Shown in pieces: positions 1 to 5,296 of a stretch of 5,296 bases of DNA. Within the stretch, counting starts at the first letter, position 1; every line of letters begins with the position of its first letter. The translations under genes and the position numbers were made by a program. Under the pieces are notes generated by a model, which saw only the letters and a list, made by a program, of their open reading frames with translations, ran no database searches and was not told the origin of the DNA. The DNA is from an uncultured Candidatus Competibacteraceae bacterium (lineage in GTDB: Bacteria > Pseudomonadota > Gammaproteobacteria > Competibacterales > Competibacteraceae), in contig CALMNY010000463.1 of the NCBI GenBank assembly GCA_937872125.1, forward strand, positions 1 through 5,296, in the 5' to 3' direction.

Positions 1-180
1 CGCGGCGCTGATGGCGTCGGCCGCGCGGGCGTCGCAATCGCTGCTGCCACTGGCGCGGCTGGCGGTCACCGACGAGGAGCAGCTGCTGGCAACGGCGCTG
101 GCGGCCGCCCGCGAGTGGTGCCGGCAGCACGCTTGCGTGGCGCTGCCTCTTCCCCACCGCCCGGCCTCGCTCTGCGCTGG
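1..180 (+). other. Ambiguous 5' edge, possible DUF4040/MbhD-like C-terminal remnant
   Basis: Two forward frames are open from the left edge, and neither gives a clean gene start. The frame starting at base 1 runs without a stop into the MnhB-type gene. The frame starting at base 2 has the stronger G/C third-position bias over about the first 130 bases, but stops at 311-313, deep inside that gene. Frame 1 reads GVAIAAATGAA at 28-60 and frame 2 reads QLLATALAAAREW at 80-118. Joined, they weakly resemble the end of the DUF4040 (MbhD-like) domain, which typically has a DVA.(A/T)EAAIGAGLTGALLL-like stretch and usually sits directly before MbhE/MnhB. This would require a frame change near 55-65 and another before about 180. 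A sequencing error, a real frameshift, or plain chance in GC-rich DNA are all possible. The DUF4040 reading is inference. Confidence 0.3.
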
Positions 181-837
181 GCGGCGGGCGGGTTATGCGC
201 TCTTGTTTCGGCGGGGCTGGCGGCGATTGTGTTACGGCTACCCGATCCCGCTCCAACACTGGCGCCGGCGGTTATTGCGCACCTGCCCGACCTGGGATTG
301 GGCAATCCAGTGACCGGCGTGCTGCTGGCCTATCGCGCCATTGATACCTTGCTGGAAGCGGTGGTGCTGCTGCCGGCGCTGCTGGGGGTCTGGTCGCTGG
401 CGCCGGATCGTTACTGGGGCGGCGCGCCGATCCTGCGTCATTCACGCCCGGCCGGCGCTCTGACCCTGTTCGCGCAGGTGCTGCCGCCATTTGGAATCAT
501 CGTCGGCATCTACCTGTGCTGGAATGGGGCCGATCAGCCCGGCGGCGCTTTCCAGGGCGGCGCGGTTCTCGCGGCGATGTGGGTCCTCGTTTTGCTGGCT
601 GGACTGGCGGAAGCGCCCCCGGTGAGTCGGCGCGGATTGCGATGGCTGCTGATCGCGGGTTCCGCGGTATTCCTGATCATCGGCCTGGCCGGCATTAGAC
701 TCGCGGATGCCTTTCTAGCCTACCCGGCGGGCTACGCCAAGCCGTTCATTCTCACTATTGAGCTGGTATTGACCCTCTCTATTGCGGTGGCGCTCGGTCT
801 GCTCATCGCCGGCCCACCGGCCAGACTTCCGTCATGA
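115..837 (+). CDS. mnhB: MbhE/MnhB-type antiporter subunit (start uncertain)
   Basis: This is a membrane subunit of an Mrp/Mnh-type multisubunit Na+/H+ antiporter (or the equivalent module of a membrane-bound hydrogenase). Counting from GTG at 115 (240 residues), a first hydrophobic helix spans about residues 23-41. Residues 60-95 are MbhE-like, with the motif NPVTGVLLAYRAIDTLLE (64-81). An MnhB domain follows from about 105 to 233, with GADQPGGAFQGGAVLA (138-153) and AYPAGYAKP (202-210) as its hallmarks and helices near 118-136, 145-164, 176-194 and 210-232. MnhB helps assemble the complex in characterised Mrp systems; its detailed catalytic role is not settled. The start is doubtful: GTG codons at 115 and 118 are the first start codons in frame, no good ribosome-binding site precedes them, and the frame stays open to the window edge. 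The gene may begin upstream, perhaps fused to DUF4040. The stop overlaps the next ATG by ATGA. The family call is firm. Confidence 0.85.
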   Translation: MVPAARLRGAASSPPPGLALRWAAGGLCALVSAGLAAIVLRLPDPAPTLAPAVIAHLPDLGLGNPVTGVLLAYRAIDTLLEAVVLLPALLGVWSLAPDRYWGGAPILRHSRPAGALTLFAQVLPPFGIIVGIYLCWNGADQPGGAFQGGAVLAAMWVLVLLAGLAEAPPVSRRGLRWLLIAGSAVFLIIGLAGIRLADAFLAYPAGYAKPFILTIELVLTLSIAVALGLLIAGPPARLPS

Positions 838-1181
838 TCGGCGCGACGACCCTGTTTGGGCTGAGCAGCGTGGTCCTGATCGGTCTGGGATTGTTCGGCC
901 TGATCGTCGATCCCCGGCCGCTGCGTAAAATTTTGGCGTTCAACCTGCTCGGCAGCGGTGTTTTCCTGCTGTTCGGCGTCATTGCGCGGCGGGGTGCGGG
1001 AGCCGGGTTGAACAGCGATCCCGTACCGCAGGCGCTGGTGATCACCGGTCTGGTCGTCGCCTTCGCGGCCACGGCTCTGGCGATTGCGTTGCTGCTGCGG
1101 CTGTTCCAGGAAACCGGCCAGGCTACGCTGGATCCTGAGCCCTCTTCCAGCGACGCCCCAGCGCCGAGCACCGACTCATGA
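834..1181 (+). CDS. mnhC: MnhC/NuoK-like antiporter subunit C
   Basis: This small membrane subunit (115 residues) is homologous to NuoK of complex I and MnhC/MrpC of Na+/H+ antiporters. Three hydrophobic helices lie at about residues 4-24, 31-51 and 64-89. The third begins with DPVPQALVITGLVVAFAATA (62-81), the signature of the MnhC family. It probably sits between MnhB and the antiporter-like subunits and helps shape the ion path. The length matches the family, whose members are roughly 100-125 residues. The last ~20 residues are a polar Ser/Pro/Asp/Glu-rich tail (PEPSSSDAPAPSTDS) that is probably disordered. The start overlaps the upstream stop (ATGA, 834-837) and its own stop overlaps the next ATG (1178-1181). 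Shine-Dalgarno sequences are weak at both junctions, so translational coupling is likely. It could equally be the MbhG-type homologue of a hydrogenase-like complex, because family and position do not separate the two. Confidence 0.88.
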   Translation: MIGATTLFGLSSVVLIGLGLFGLIVDPRPLRKILAFNLLGSGVFLLFGVIARRGAGAGLNSDPVPQALVITGLVVAFAATALAIALLLRLFQETGQATLDPEPSSSDAPAPSTDS

Positions 1182-2722
1182 TGCAAGACCCTTCCATTCT
1201 GCTCATACTGGCGCTGGTCCTGCCCGTCATGGGCTTGCTGCTGACGCTGGTCGTGGGTGGACGTTATGCGGGCCACATCGCACTGCTGTTGATGCTGGTC
1301 GGCCTGGCGGTTGCGGCAGCGATGGTCGTCAGCGTTGTCCGGGCGGACGATGCGCTGATCTACCCCCTGGGCGGCTGGATCCCGCCGCTCGGCGTGGCGC
1401 TGCGTGCGGACGGGCTGTCAGCCATTTTCATCCTGACCACGGCGGTGGTGGTCGGTGCGACGGGCCTTTTCGCCCGGGCCGAGTTCCGCACCCTGCCAGG
1501 GCAGCCTGAGACGCGGACTTCACTGACCTTCTGGGCGCTGTTGTTGACCTTGTGGGGCGCATTGAACCTCGTTTTCCTCAGCAACGATCTCTTCAGCCTG
1601 TTTGTCGCACTGGAATTGCTGACGTTTTCCGCCATTCCTCTGGTCTGCCTGAGTGGCCGCGCCGAGACCCTGGCCGCCGGGCTGCGCTATCTGCTGTTCG
1701 CCCTGTTCGGCTCGGTGCTGTATCTGCTGGGCGCGGTGCTGCTCTATGGAGTCTATGGCACGCTCGATATTGGCCTGCTGGCGGAACGGGTTCGCCCCGA
1801 ACCCGTCACTTGGGCCGTCGCCGCGCTGATGACCGTCGGGCTGATGGCGCAAACCGCCGTCTTCCCTCTGCATTTCTGGTTGCCGCCGGCCCATGCGGGC
1901 GCACCGGCGGCAGCCAGTGCGGTGCTCTCGGCCCTGGTCATCAAAGCGTCGCTGTTTCTCATCGTTCGACTCTGGTTCGATGTGATGCCCGCGCTGATGA
2001 CCCCGGCGGCGGCGCAGATTCTGGCGGCGCTGGGCGCGGCGGCGATTCTGTTGGGCAGTGTGCTGGCCCTCCGGCAAGCTCGGTTGAAGCTGCTGATTGC
2101 TTATTCGACGGTGGCCCAGATCGGCTATCTTTTTCTCATCTTCCCGCTGATCGTTCGCCCGGAATCGGTGGCGTTCGCTGCTGCCGACCTGTACACCGAA
2201 CTGGCGGCGACGGTCGTTTCGACCAGCGCCTGGAGCGGCGGCGTTCTCCAGGCGGTTTCTCACGCCTTCGCCAAAGCCGCGATGTTTATGGCGGCGGGTC
2301 TGATCGCTCAATCCCTCGGTCATGACCGCATTGCGGATCTCAGCAGCATTGGCCGGGCGTTGCCGATCACCGTGCTGGCCTTTGCGCTCGCGGGAATGTC
2401 ATTGATGGGACTGCCGCCGAGTGGCGGCTTCGCGGCGAAATGGCTGTTGCTCAGCGCGACGATTGAGACCGGACAATGGTGGTGGGCGCTGGTCATTCTC
2501 GGTGGAGGGCTGCTCACTGGCGGCTATCTGTTCCGCGTCCTCGCTCCGGCGCTGTTCGGCTCACGCGAATCGGTCGCCGTGCGCGCCCCGGTCGCCAGAT
2601 ACCGGGAAGTGGTGGTATTGGCTTTAGCCCTCTGTTCGGTGCTGCTTGGCTTCGTGCGGCTGGGGACCTTTGACCTGGTGCAGATCGGGCGCCTGGCGAA
2701 AGCCGGGATGGGTCTGCCATGA
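1178..2722 (+). CDS. mnhD: MnhD/NuoM-like antiporter subunit D
   Basis: This antiporter-like, proton-conducting membrane subunit of the Mrp/complex I superfamily (514 residues) has about 14 helices, and its length is typical. The key residues are visible. Glu146 in SNDLFSLFVALELLTF matches the TM5 glutamate of NuoM/MrpD. The motif HFWLPPAHAGAPAAASAV (232-249) is followed by Lys256 in ALVIKASLFLIVRL, equivalent to the TM7 lysine. Lys304 lies in RLKLLIAYSTVAQIGY, and His362/Lys366 in SHAFAKAAMFMAAG. Lys421 in GLPPSGGFAAKWLLL matches the TM12 lysine position. A complete charge relay supports active ion translocation. Two ATG codons are adjacent (1178 and 1181). The first gives the ATGA overlap with the MnhC stop, which is the junction style of the whole operon, so it is preferred. 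The 3' end overlaps the next gene in the same way. It is clearly paralogous to the following gene. Whether the transported ion is Na+, K+ or only H+ cannot be read from the sequence. Confidence 0.92.
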   Translation: MMQDPSILLILALVLPVMGLLLTLVVGGRYAGHIALLLMLVGLAVAAAMVVSVVRADDALIYPLGGWIPPLGVALRADGLSAIFILTTAVVVGATGLFARAEFRTLPGQPETRTSLTFWALLLTLWGALNLVFLSNDLFSLFVALELLTFSAIPLVCLSGRAETLAAGLRYLLFALFGSVLYLLGAVLLYGVYGTLDIGLLAERVRPEPVTWAVAALMTVGLMAQTAVFPLHFWLPPAHAGAPAAASAVLSALVIKASLFLIVRLWFDVMPALMTPAAAQILAALGAAAILLGSVLALRQARLKLLIAYSTVAQIGYLFLIFPLIVRPESVAFAAADLYTELAATVVSTSAWSGGVLQAVSHAFAKAAMFMAAGLIAQSLGHDRIADLSSIGRALPITVLAFALAGMSLMGLPPSGGFAAKWLLLSATIETGQWWWALVILGGGLLTGGYLFRVLAPALFGSRESVAVRAPVARYREVVVLALALCSVLLGFVRLGTFDLVQIGRLAKAGMGLP

Positions 2723-4353
2723 TCAGCGCCGAAATGTTGTTGCTCATTTCTTTCGCGACGCCGGTCGCGCTGCTGCTGGCCTGCGGGTGGCGGGTGGTGC
2801 GGGAGCGTATGCCGACGTTATTCGCATTCGCGCCGCTTCCGGCGCTGGCGACCGCATTGTGGGCGGTGAACCGTCCACCTTGGGTGTTCAACGAGGCGCG
2901 CTTGCACATCACCATCGTCCTCGATGCGCCGGGCGCAATCCTGCTCGGCGTCGCCGCGCTGCTGTGGAGCGCAGCGGGCCTCTACGCCTCAACCTATCTG
3001 CGCGGTCACCCGAATCTGGGACGATTCTCGATCTACTGGTTGCTGACCCTGACCGGCAGCCTGGGCGTGTTTATCGCGGCAGACCTGTTCACCTTCTACC
3101 TGACGTTCGCGCTGCTCAGCCTGGCCGCTTACGGTCTGGTGGTGTTTGACGGCACGCCCAAAGCGCGGCGAGCGGGAATCATCTATCTGGTTCTGGCTTT
3201 GCTGGGGGAAATTTTCCTGCTGATGGGCTTCGTACTGTTGGCGAGCGCCATTCCCGGCGACAGCCTGGCGATCCGCGACGCCGTAGCCGCGTTGCCGACA
3301 TCGCCCTGGCGCGACCCGACCGTGGCGCTGCTGATCGCCGGTTTTGGGCTGAAAATGGGGCTGGTTCCACTGCATGTCTGGCTGCCCATCGCTCATCCGG
3401 CAGCCCCGATGCCGGCTTCGGCAGTGCTCAGCGGCGCCATCATCAAGGCCGGCGTCATCGGGCTGATCCGCTTCCTGCCCTTCGACGTTCCGCTGCCGGA
3501 CTGGGGCGTTGCCCTGACCGCCATTGGCTTTTTGACCGCCTTTTACAGCGTCATCATCGGGATTACTCAACCTAATCCAAAAACGGTGCTAGCCTATTCC
3601 AGCGTCAGCCAAATGGGCGTCGTCGCCACGGTTCTTGGCATGGGACTGGCCGCCGGCCAGAGCAGCGCCGTGATGGCCGCAACCTTCTACGCGGCGCACC
3701 ACCTGCTGGCCAAGGGGGCGCTCTTCCTCGCGGTCGGCGTGGTGGCCGCTACTGGCCCGCGTCGTTTGTGGTGGGCGCTGACGCCGGCGGCGATCCTGGC
3801 GTTCGGCATGGGCGGGCTTCCCCTGACCGGCGGCGCTTTGGCCAAGCTGGCGGTGAAACCGGTTCCAGGGGATGGAGGGGTGGAACTACTCGCGACCCTG
3901 TCCGCAATGGGGACTACGCTATTAATGGCGCATTTCCTCCACCGGTTGACGGCCAACACCGCCTCCGATCCGTCAGCGGCGGCGCCGATCGGACTGGCTT
4001 TACCCTGGATCATGATGTTCGCTGCTGCTGTTGCGATTCCCTGGATGCTGTATTCGGCAACCGGAATCGGCGCGTGGTCCGATGCGCTTCAGCCCAAAAT
4101 TCTCTGGGCGGCGCTTTGGCCGATTTTGATCGGGGTCGGATTGGCGCTCGCACTTTGGCGCTGGGGGCGGTATCTGCCCCAGGCGCCGGAAGGCGACATC
4201 GTGGTCGTGGGTCAACCCGCCATGCGCGTCGTCATTCGCGGCGAAGAGGCTTTGGAACGGGTGGAAGGCGTCCTGCGGCAATGGCCGGTGGCGGGTCTGT
4301 CCCTGCTGATGCTGATTCTGATCCTGGGTGGCGTGATGTTCGGCGGGCGTTGA
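2719..4353 (+). CDS. Second, divergent NuoL/M/N-like antiporter subunit
   Basis: This second proton-conducting-type membrane subunit (544 residues) is paralogous to its upstream neighbour: both have WLP.AH..AP..ASAVLS followed by an IK motif. Visible family residues are Lys243 (AIIKAG, TM7), Lys288 in PKTVLAYSSVSQMG, His327/His328 and Lys332 in AAHHLLAKGALFLAVG, and Lys376 and Lys380 in GLPLTGGALAKLAVK (TM12 region). The TM5 motif reads DLFTFYLTFALLSLAAYGLV, with Ala131 where most members have Glu. A buried acidic residue, Glu164 (LLGEIFLLMG), follows in the next helix. After the usual helices there is a hydrophilic stretch (about 482-520, with EGDIVVVGQPAMRVVIRGEE) and then one more helix (about 523-541). 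It begins by ATGA overlap with the upstream stop and ends the antiporter operon. It probably partners the upstream subunit in one complex, replacing part of the role of MnhA/NuoL. Assigning it strictly to L, M or N is not safe, so no symbol is given. Confidence 0.87.
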   Translation: MISAEMLLLISFATPVALLLACGWRVVRERMPTLFAFAPLPALATALWAVNRPPWVFNEARLHITIVLDAPGAILLGVAALLWSAAGLYASTYLRGHPNLGRFSIYWLLTLTGSLGVFIAADLFTFYLTFALLSLAAYGLVVFDGTPKARRAGIIYLVLALLGEIFLLMGFVLLASAIPGDSLAIRDAVAALPTSPWRDPTVALLIAGFGLKMGLVPLHVWLPIAHPAAPMPASAVLSGAIIKAGVIGLIRFLPFDVPLPDWGVALTAIGFLTAFYSVIIGITQPNPKTVLAYSSVSQMGVVATVLGMGLAAGQSSAVMAATFYAAHHLLAKGALFLAVGVVAATGPRRLWWALTPAAILAFGMGGLPLTGGALAKLAVKPVPGDGGVELLATLSAMGTTLLMAHFLHRLTANTASDPSAAAPIGLALPWIMMFAAAVAIPWMLYSATGIGAWSDALQPKILWAALWPILIGVGLALALWRWGRYLPQAPEGDIVVVGQPAMRVVIRGEEALERVEGVLRQWPVAGLSLLMLILILGGVMFGGR

Positions 4354-4412
4354 TCCCGGCCACACAACCATCAAATTTTTCGAGCACAACTATCAATAAG
4401 GCAGGAATGATC
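4354..4412 (+). other. Short AT-richer spacer after the antiporter operon
   Basis: This is the only real gap between genes in the first 5 kb. It is noticeably richer in A/T than the surrounding genes (for example TCAAATTTTT at 4371-4380). I see no inverted repeat followed by a T-run that would act as a terminator, so read-through from the antiporter genes is possible. TATCAA at 4391-4396 loosely resembles a -10 element, but no convincing -35 lies at the right distance, so a local promoter is only a possibility. Confidence 0.4.
4403..4406 (+). promoter_or_regulatory. Ribosome-binding site deciding the DUF3611 start
   Basis: AGGA ends 6 bases before the ATG at 4413, an ideal spacing. An alternative ATG at 4407 directly abuts this site, though the AAGG at 4398-4401 would serve it with 5 bases of spacing. 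The AGGA spacing favours 4413, giving a product starting MLKKLMESL. Confidence 0.55.
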
Positions 4413-5024
4413 ATGCTGAAAAAACTCATGGAAAGTCTGCAACAGTCGGGAACCCAGAACCTCGCCAAAACCTTTTCCCGGCTGGGCCGGATCGGTTTTT
4501 GGGTGCAGATCGTGGTCGGGTCGATTCCCTTCCTCTTGATGGCCTATGCCTTCATCTTCACCCGCTCTCCTTCCGGTCCGCGCGCCGGGCTGGCTGTCGT
4601 TGAATACCTGACGGTAGCCAGTTTACTGATCCTGATTTTCACCATCGTCTGGTTTCACCGGCATACCCGCCTGGCTAACCGGATTGCGGATCCGCAAACG
4701 TGTCCGCCGGCATCCTCGGTCCTTCGATCAGTCTGGACGGGATTGGTGGCCAGTAGTATCGGTCTGCTGTTTTCCATGATGGTGATGGTGATCGAGACCG
4801 GGCACCTGCTGTTTTATTTCCTGGCGGCGCCTCAAGGGGGCGTTCCCGTGTTCCAAACGGCCGACGCTGGCCCGACGGGTTGGGTGTCCGCTGTCGACAT
4901 GATGAGTTTGATGGCCTTAAGCCTCTTCGTTTTCGCCGAGTTGGTCGTGTTGATTCTGAGTCTCTGGCTCCTGTTCCGAACGATGCAGGTTTCCGCGGAG
5001 TTTCCTCAATCGGCTACAGAATGA
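4413..5024 (+). CDS. DUF3611-like four-helix membrane protein
   Basis: This protein of 203 residues has a short charged, amphipathic N-terminus followed by four predicted membrane helices at about 27-49, 60-81, 107-135 and 161-187. The pattern F.RLGRIGFWVQIVVGSIP (21-39), then a second helix ending in a Trp/His/Arg-rich turn and TRLANRIADP (85-94), then a serine-rich third helix after VLRSVWTGL, matches my recollection of the DUF3611 family. That family is best known from cyanobacteria and plant plastids, and I know of no established function for it. The connection between helices 3 and 4 (140-158) is Gly/Pro-rich. The frame stays open upstream into the previous gene, but the translation before 4407 is an Arg/Gly-rich shadow and is not part of the protein. 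It lies 59 bases after the antiporter operon and 19 bases before a lipoprotein gene, so it may be co-transcribed with either. A link to ion transport is only positional. The start at 4407 (two residues longer) is the alternative. Confidence 0.72.
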   Translation: MLKKLMESLQQSGTQNLAKTFSRLGRIGFWVQIVVGSIPFLLMAYAFIFTRSPSGPRAGLAVVEYLTVASLLILIFTIVWFHRHTRLANRIADPQTCPPASSVLRSVWTGLVASSIGLLFSMMVMVIETGHLLFYFLAAPQGGVPVFQTADAGPTGWVSAVDMMSLMALSLFVFAELVVLILSLWLLFRTMQVSAEFPQSATE

Positions 5025-5033
5025 CAAAGAGAC

Positions 5034-5037
5034 AGGA
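5034..5037 (+). promoter_or_regulatory. Ribosome-binding site of the META-domain lipoprotein gene
   Basis: AGGA ends 6 bases before the ATG at 5044. A second purine run, GGGAG (5039-5043), is too close to either ATG to be the better site. The spacing favours the first of the two adjacent ATG codons (5044 over 5047). The site lies in the 19-base gap after the DUF3611-like gene, which suggests the two genes share a transcript. Confidence 0.55.
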
Positions 5038-5043
5038 TGGGAG

Positions 5044-5296
5044 ATGATGAATAGACGCTGGTTGGGGATGTGGGTGGTTTGCGTGGCGCCGGTTTTAGTA
5101 TGGGCTTGTACGATGGATAAGGCGGCGTTGACGATGGATAAGGCGGCGCTTGAAGGCGCAGCCTGGCGATTGACCCAGGTCGTTCATGCGGATGGCCAGC
5201 TTCACGCCGTTTCAGAGAGCGTCGAGGCCACTGCAACCTTTGCCAGTGGCTCGGTGAGCGGCAGCGGCGGCTGCAATCGTTACACCACCAGCTACA
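5044..5296 (+). CDS. META/HslJ-type domain lipoprotein, 3' end cut by window
   Basis: The first 84 residues are visible, and the gene continues past the right edge without a stop. The N-terminus has a positive start (MMNRRW), a hydrophobic core and a probable lipobox LVWAC with Cys22 as the lipidated residue. Trp at -2 of the lipobox is unusual but tolerable. This predicts an envelope lipoprotein, most likely processed by signal peptidase II. The mature part begins with a duplicated heptad, TMDKAAL twice (23-36). The start of a META domain follows: LEGAAWRLTQVV (36-47), then an ATATFASGSVSGSGGCNRY segment (62-80) that matches the family's F..g.vsG..GCN.Y hallmark. META domains occur in HslJ and related secreted or lipid-anchored proteins; HslJ has been linked to novobiocin resistance in E. 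coli, but a general biochemical role is not established. Domain assignment is fairly firm despite truncation. The specific function is unknown. Confidence 0.8.
   Translation, partial: MMNRRWLGMWVVCVAPVLVWACTMDKAALTMDKAALEGAAWRLTQVVHADGQLHAVSESVEATATFASGSVSGSGGCNRYTTSY
5110..5151 (+). repeat. 21-base tandem duplication inside the lipoprotein gene
   Basis: Two adjacent 21-base units (5110-5130 and 5131-5151) agree at 19 of 21 positions, differing only in the last codon (TTG versus CTT, both Leu). In frame they encode TMDKAAL twice, directly after the lipobox cysteine. Preservation of the protein repeat with silent differences suggests the duplication is not a sequencing or assembly stutter and has persisted for some time. 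It lengthens the tether between lipid anchor and META domain by seven residues. Confidence 0.85.

Noticed and set aside
11..313. 100-codon open frame at the left edge as an independent gene
   Set aside because: It overlaps about 200 bases of the well-supported MnhB-type gene, and its second half (Arg/Trp/Cys-rich) is not protein-like. Only its first ~40 codons look possibly coding, which is treated as a frame anomaly.
1520..2323. 267-codon open frame on the minus strand opposite the MnhD-type gene
   Set aside because: The translation is dominated by Gln, Arg and Gly, with no domain or hydrophobic pattern. It is the usual antisense shadow of a GC-rich membrane-protein gene.
2989..3570. 193-codon minus-strand open frame opposite the second antiporter gene
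   Set aside because: It has the same Gln/Arg/Gly-rich shadow composition, with no recognisable motif or plausible start context.
4368..4396. Possible promoter before the DUF3611-like gene (TATCAA as -10)
   Set aside because: There is no acceptable -35 at 16-18 bases upstream, and the -10 match is poor. The AT-rich spacer alone is not enough evidence.
3768..4406. Long same-strand open frame leading into the DUF3611-like gene, which would make it a ~418-residue protein
   Set aside because: The upstream half lies in a shifted frame inside the second antiporter gene and translates to Arg/Gly/Ala-rich low-complexity sequence. The membrane protein has its own ribosome-binding site and start at 4413.
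4684..4697. Perfect 14-base palindrome TTGCGGATCCGCAA
   Set aside because: It lies inside the DUF3611-like coding region, has no loop or T-run, and occurs once. Most likely it is chance from the codons for an RIADPQ-type stretch, not an operator or terminator.

Overview
The window is a GC-rich bacterial fragment, with mostly G or C at third codon positions. All recognisable genes lie on the + strand and are tightly packed. The gene content and codon style suggest a proteobacterium, perhaps a gammaproteobacterium, but nothing here fixes the taxon. There is no rRNA, tRNA, CRISPR array, transposase or integrase in the window.

Region 1 (about 1-4353) is the distal part of a multisubunit cation/proton antiporter operon of the Mrp/Mnh type, also related to the antiporter module of membrane-bound hydrogenases. 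In order it holds an MbhE-MnhB fusion-like protein (to 837), an MnhC/NuoK-like protein (834-1181), an MnhD/NuoM-like antiporter subunit (1178-2722), and a second, divergent NuoL/M/N-like subunit (2719-4353). Each of the three junctions is a 4-base ATGA stop/start overlap, so the genes are almost certainly co-transcribed and translationally coupled. All four products are membrane proteins, and together they would form the ion-translocating core of one complex. The small MnhE, MnhF and MnhG-type subunits and a DUF4040/MbhD-type subunit would be expected upstream, outside the window. The first ~180 bases are ambiguous because two frames are open through the left edge. They carry weak traces of a DUF4040-like C-terminus split between frames.

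Region 2 (4354-4412) is a short, comparatively AT-rich spacer with a ribosome-binding site. I see no terminator in it.

Region 3 (4413-5024) encodes a four-helix membrane protein that I recognise as DUF3611-like, of unknown function. It is followed after 19 bases by region 4 (5044 to the right edge), the start of a lipoprotein with a META/HslJ-type domain, cut by the window end. These two genes are not standard Mrp subunits but sit in the same direction close behind the operon.

The main points of interest are these. The second antiporter subunit lacks the canonical TM5 glutamate (Ala131 instead) and has a C-terminal hydrophilic segment plus an extra helix. The 5' edge has a frame anomaly. The lipoprotein carries a 21-base tandem duplication immediately after its lipobox cysteine. 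I did not find evidence for a wholly new biological system.
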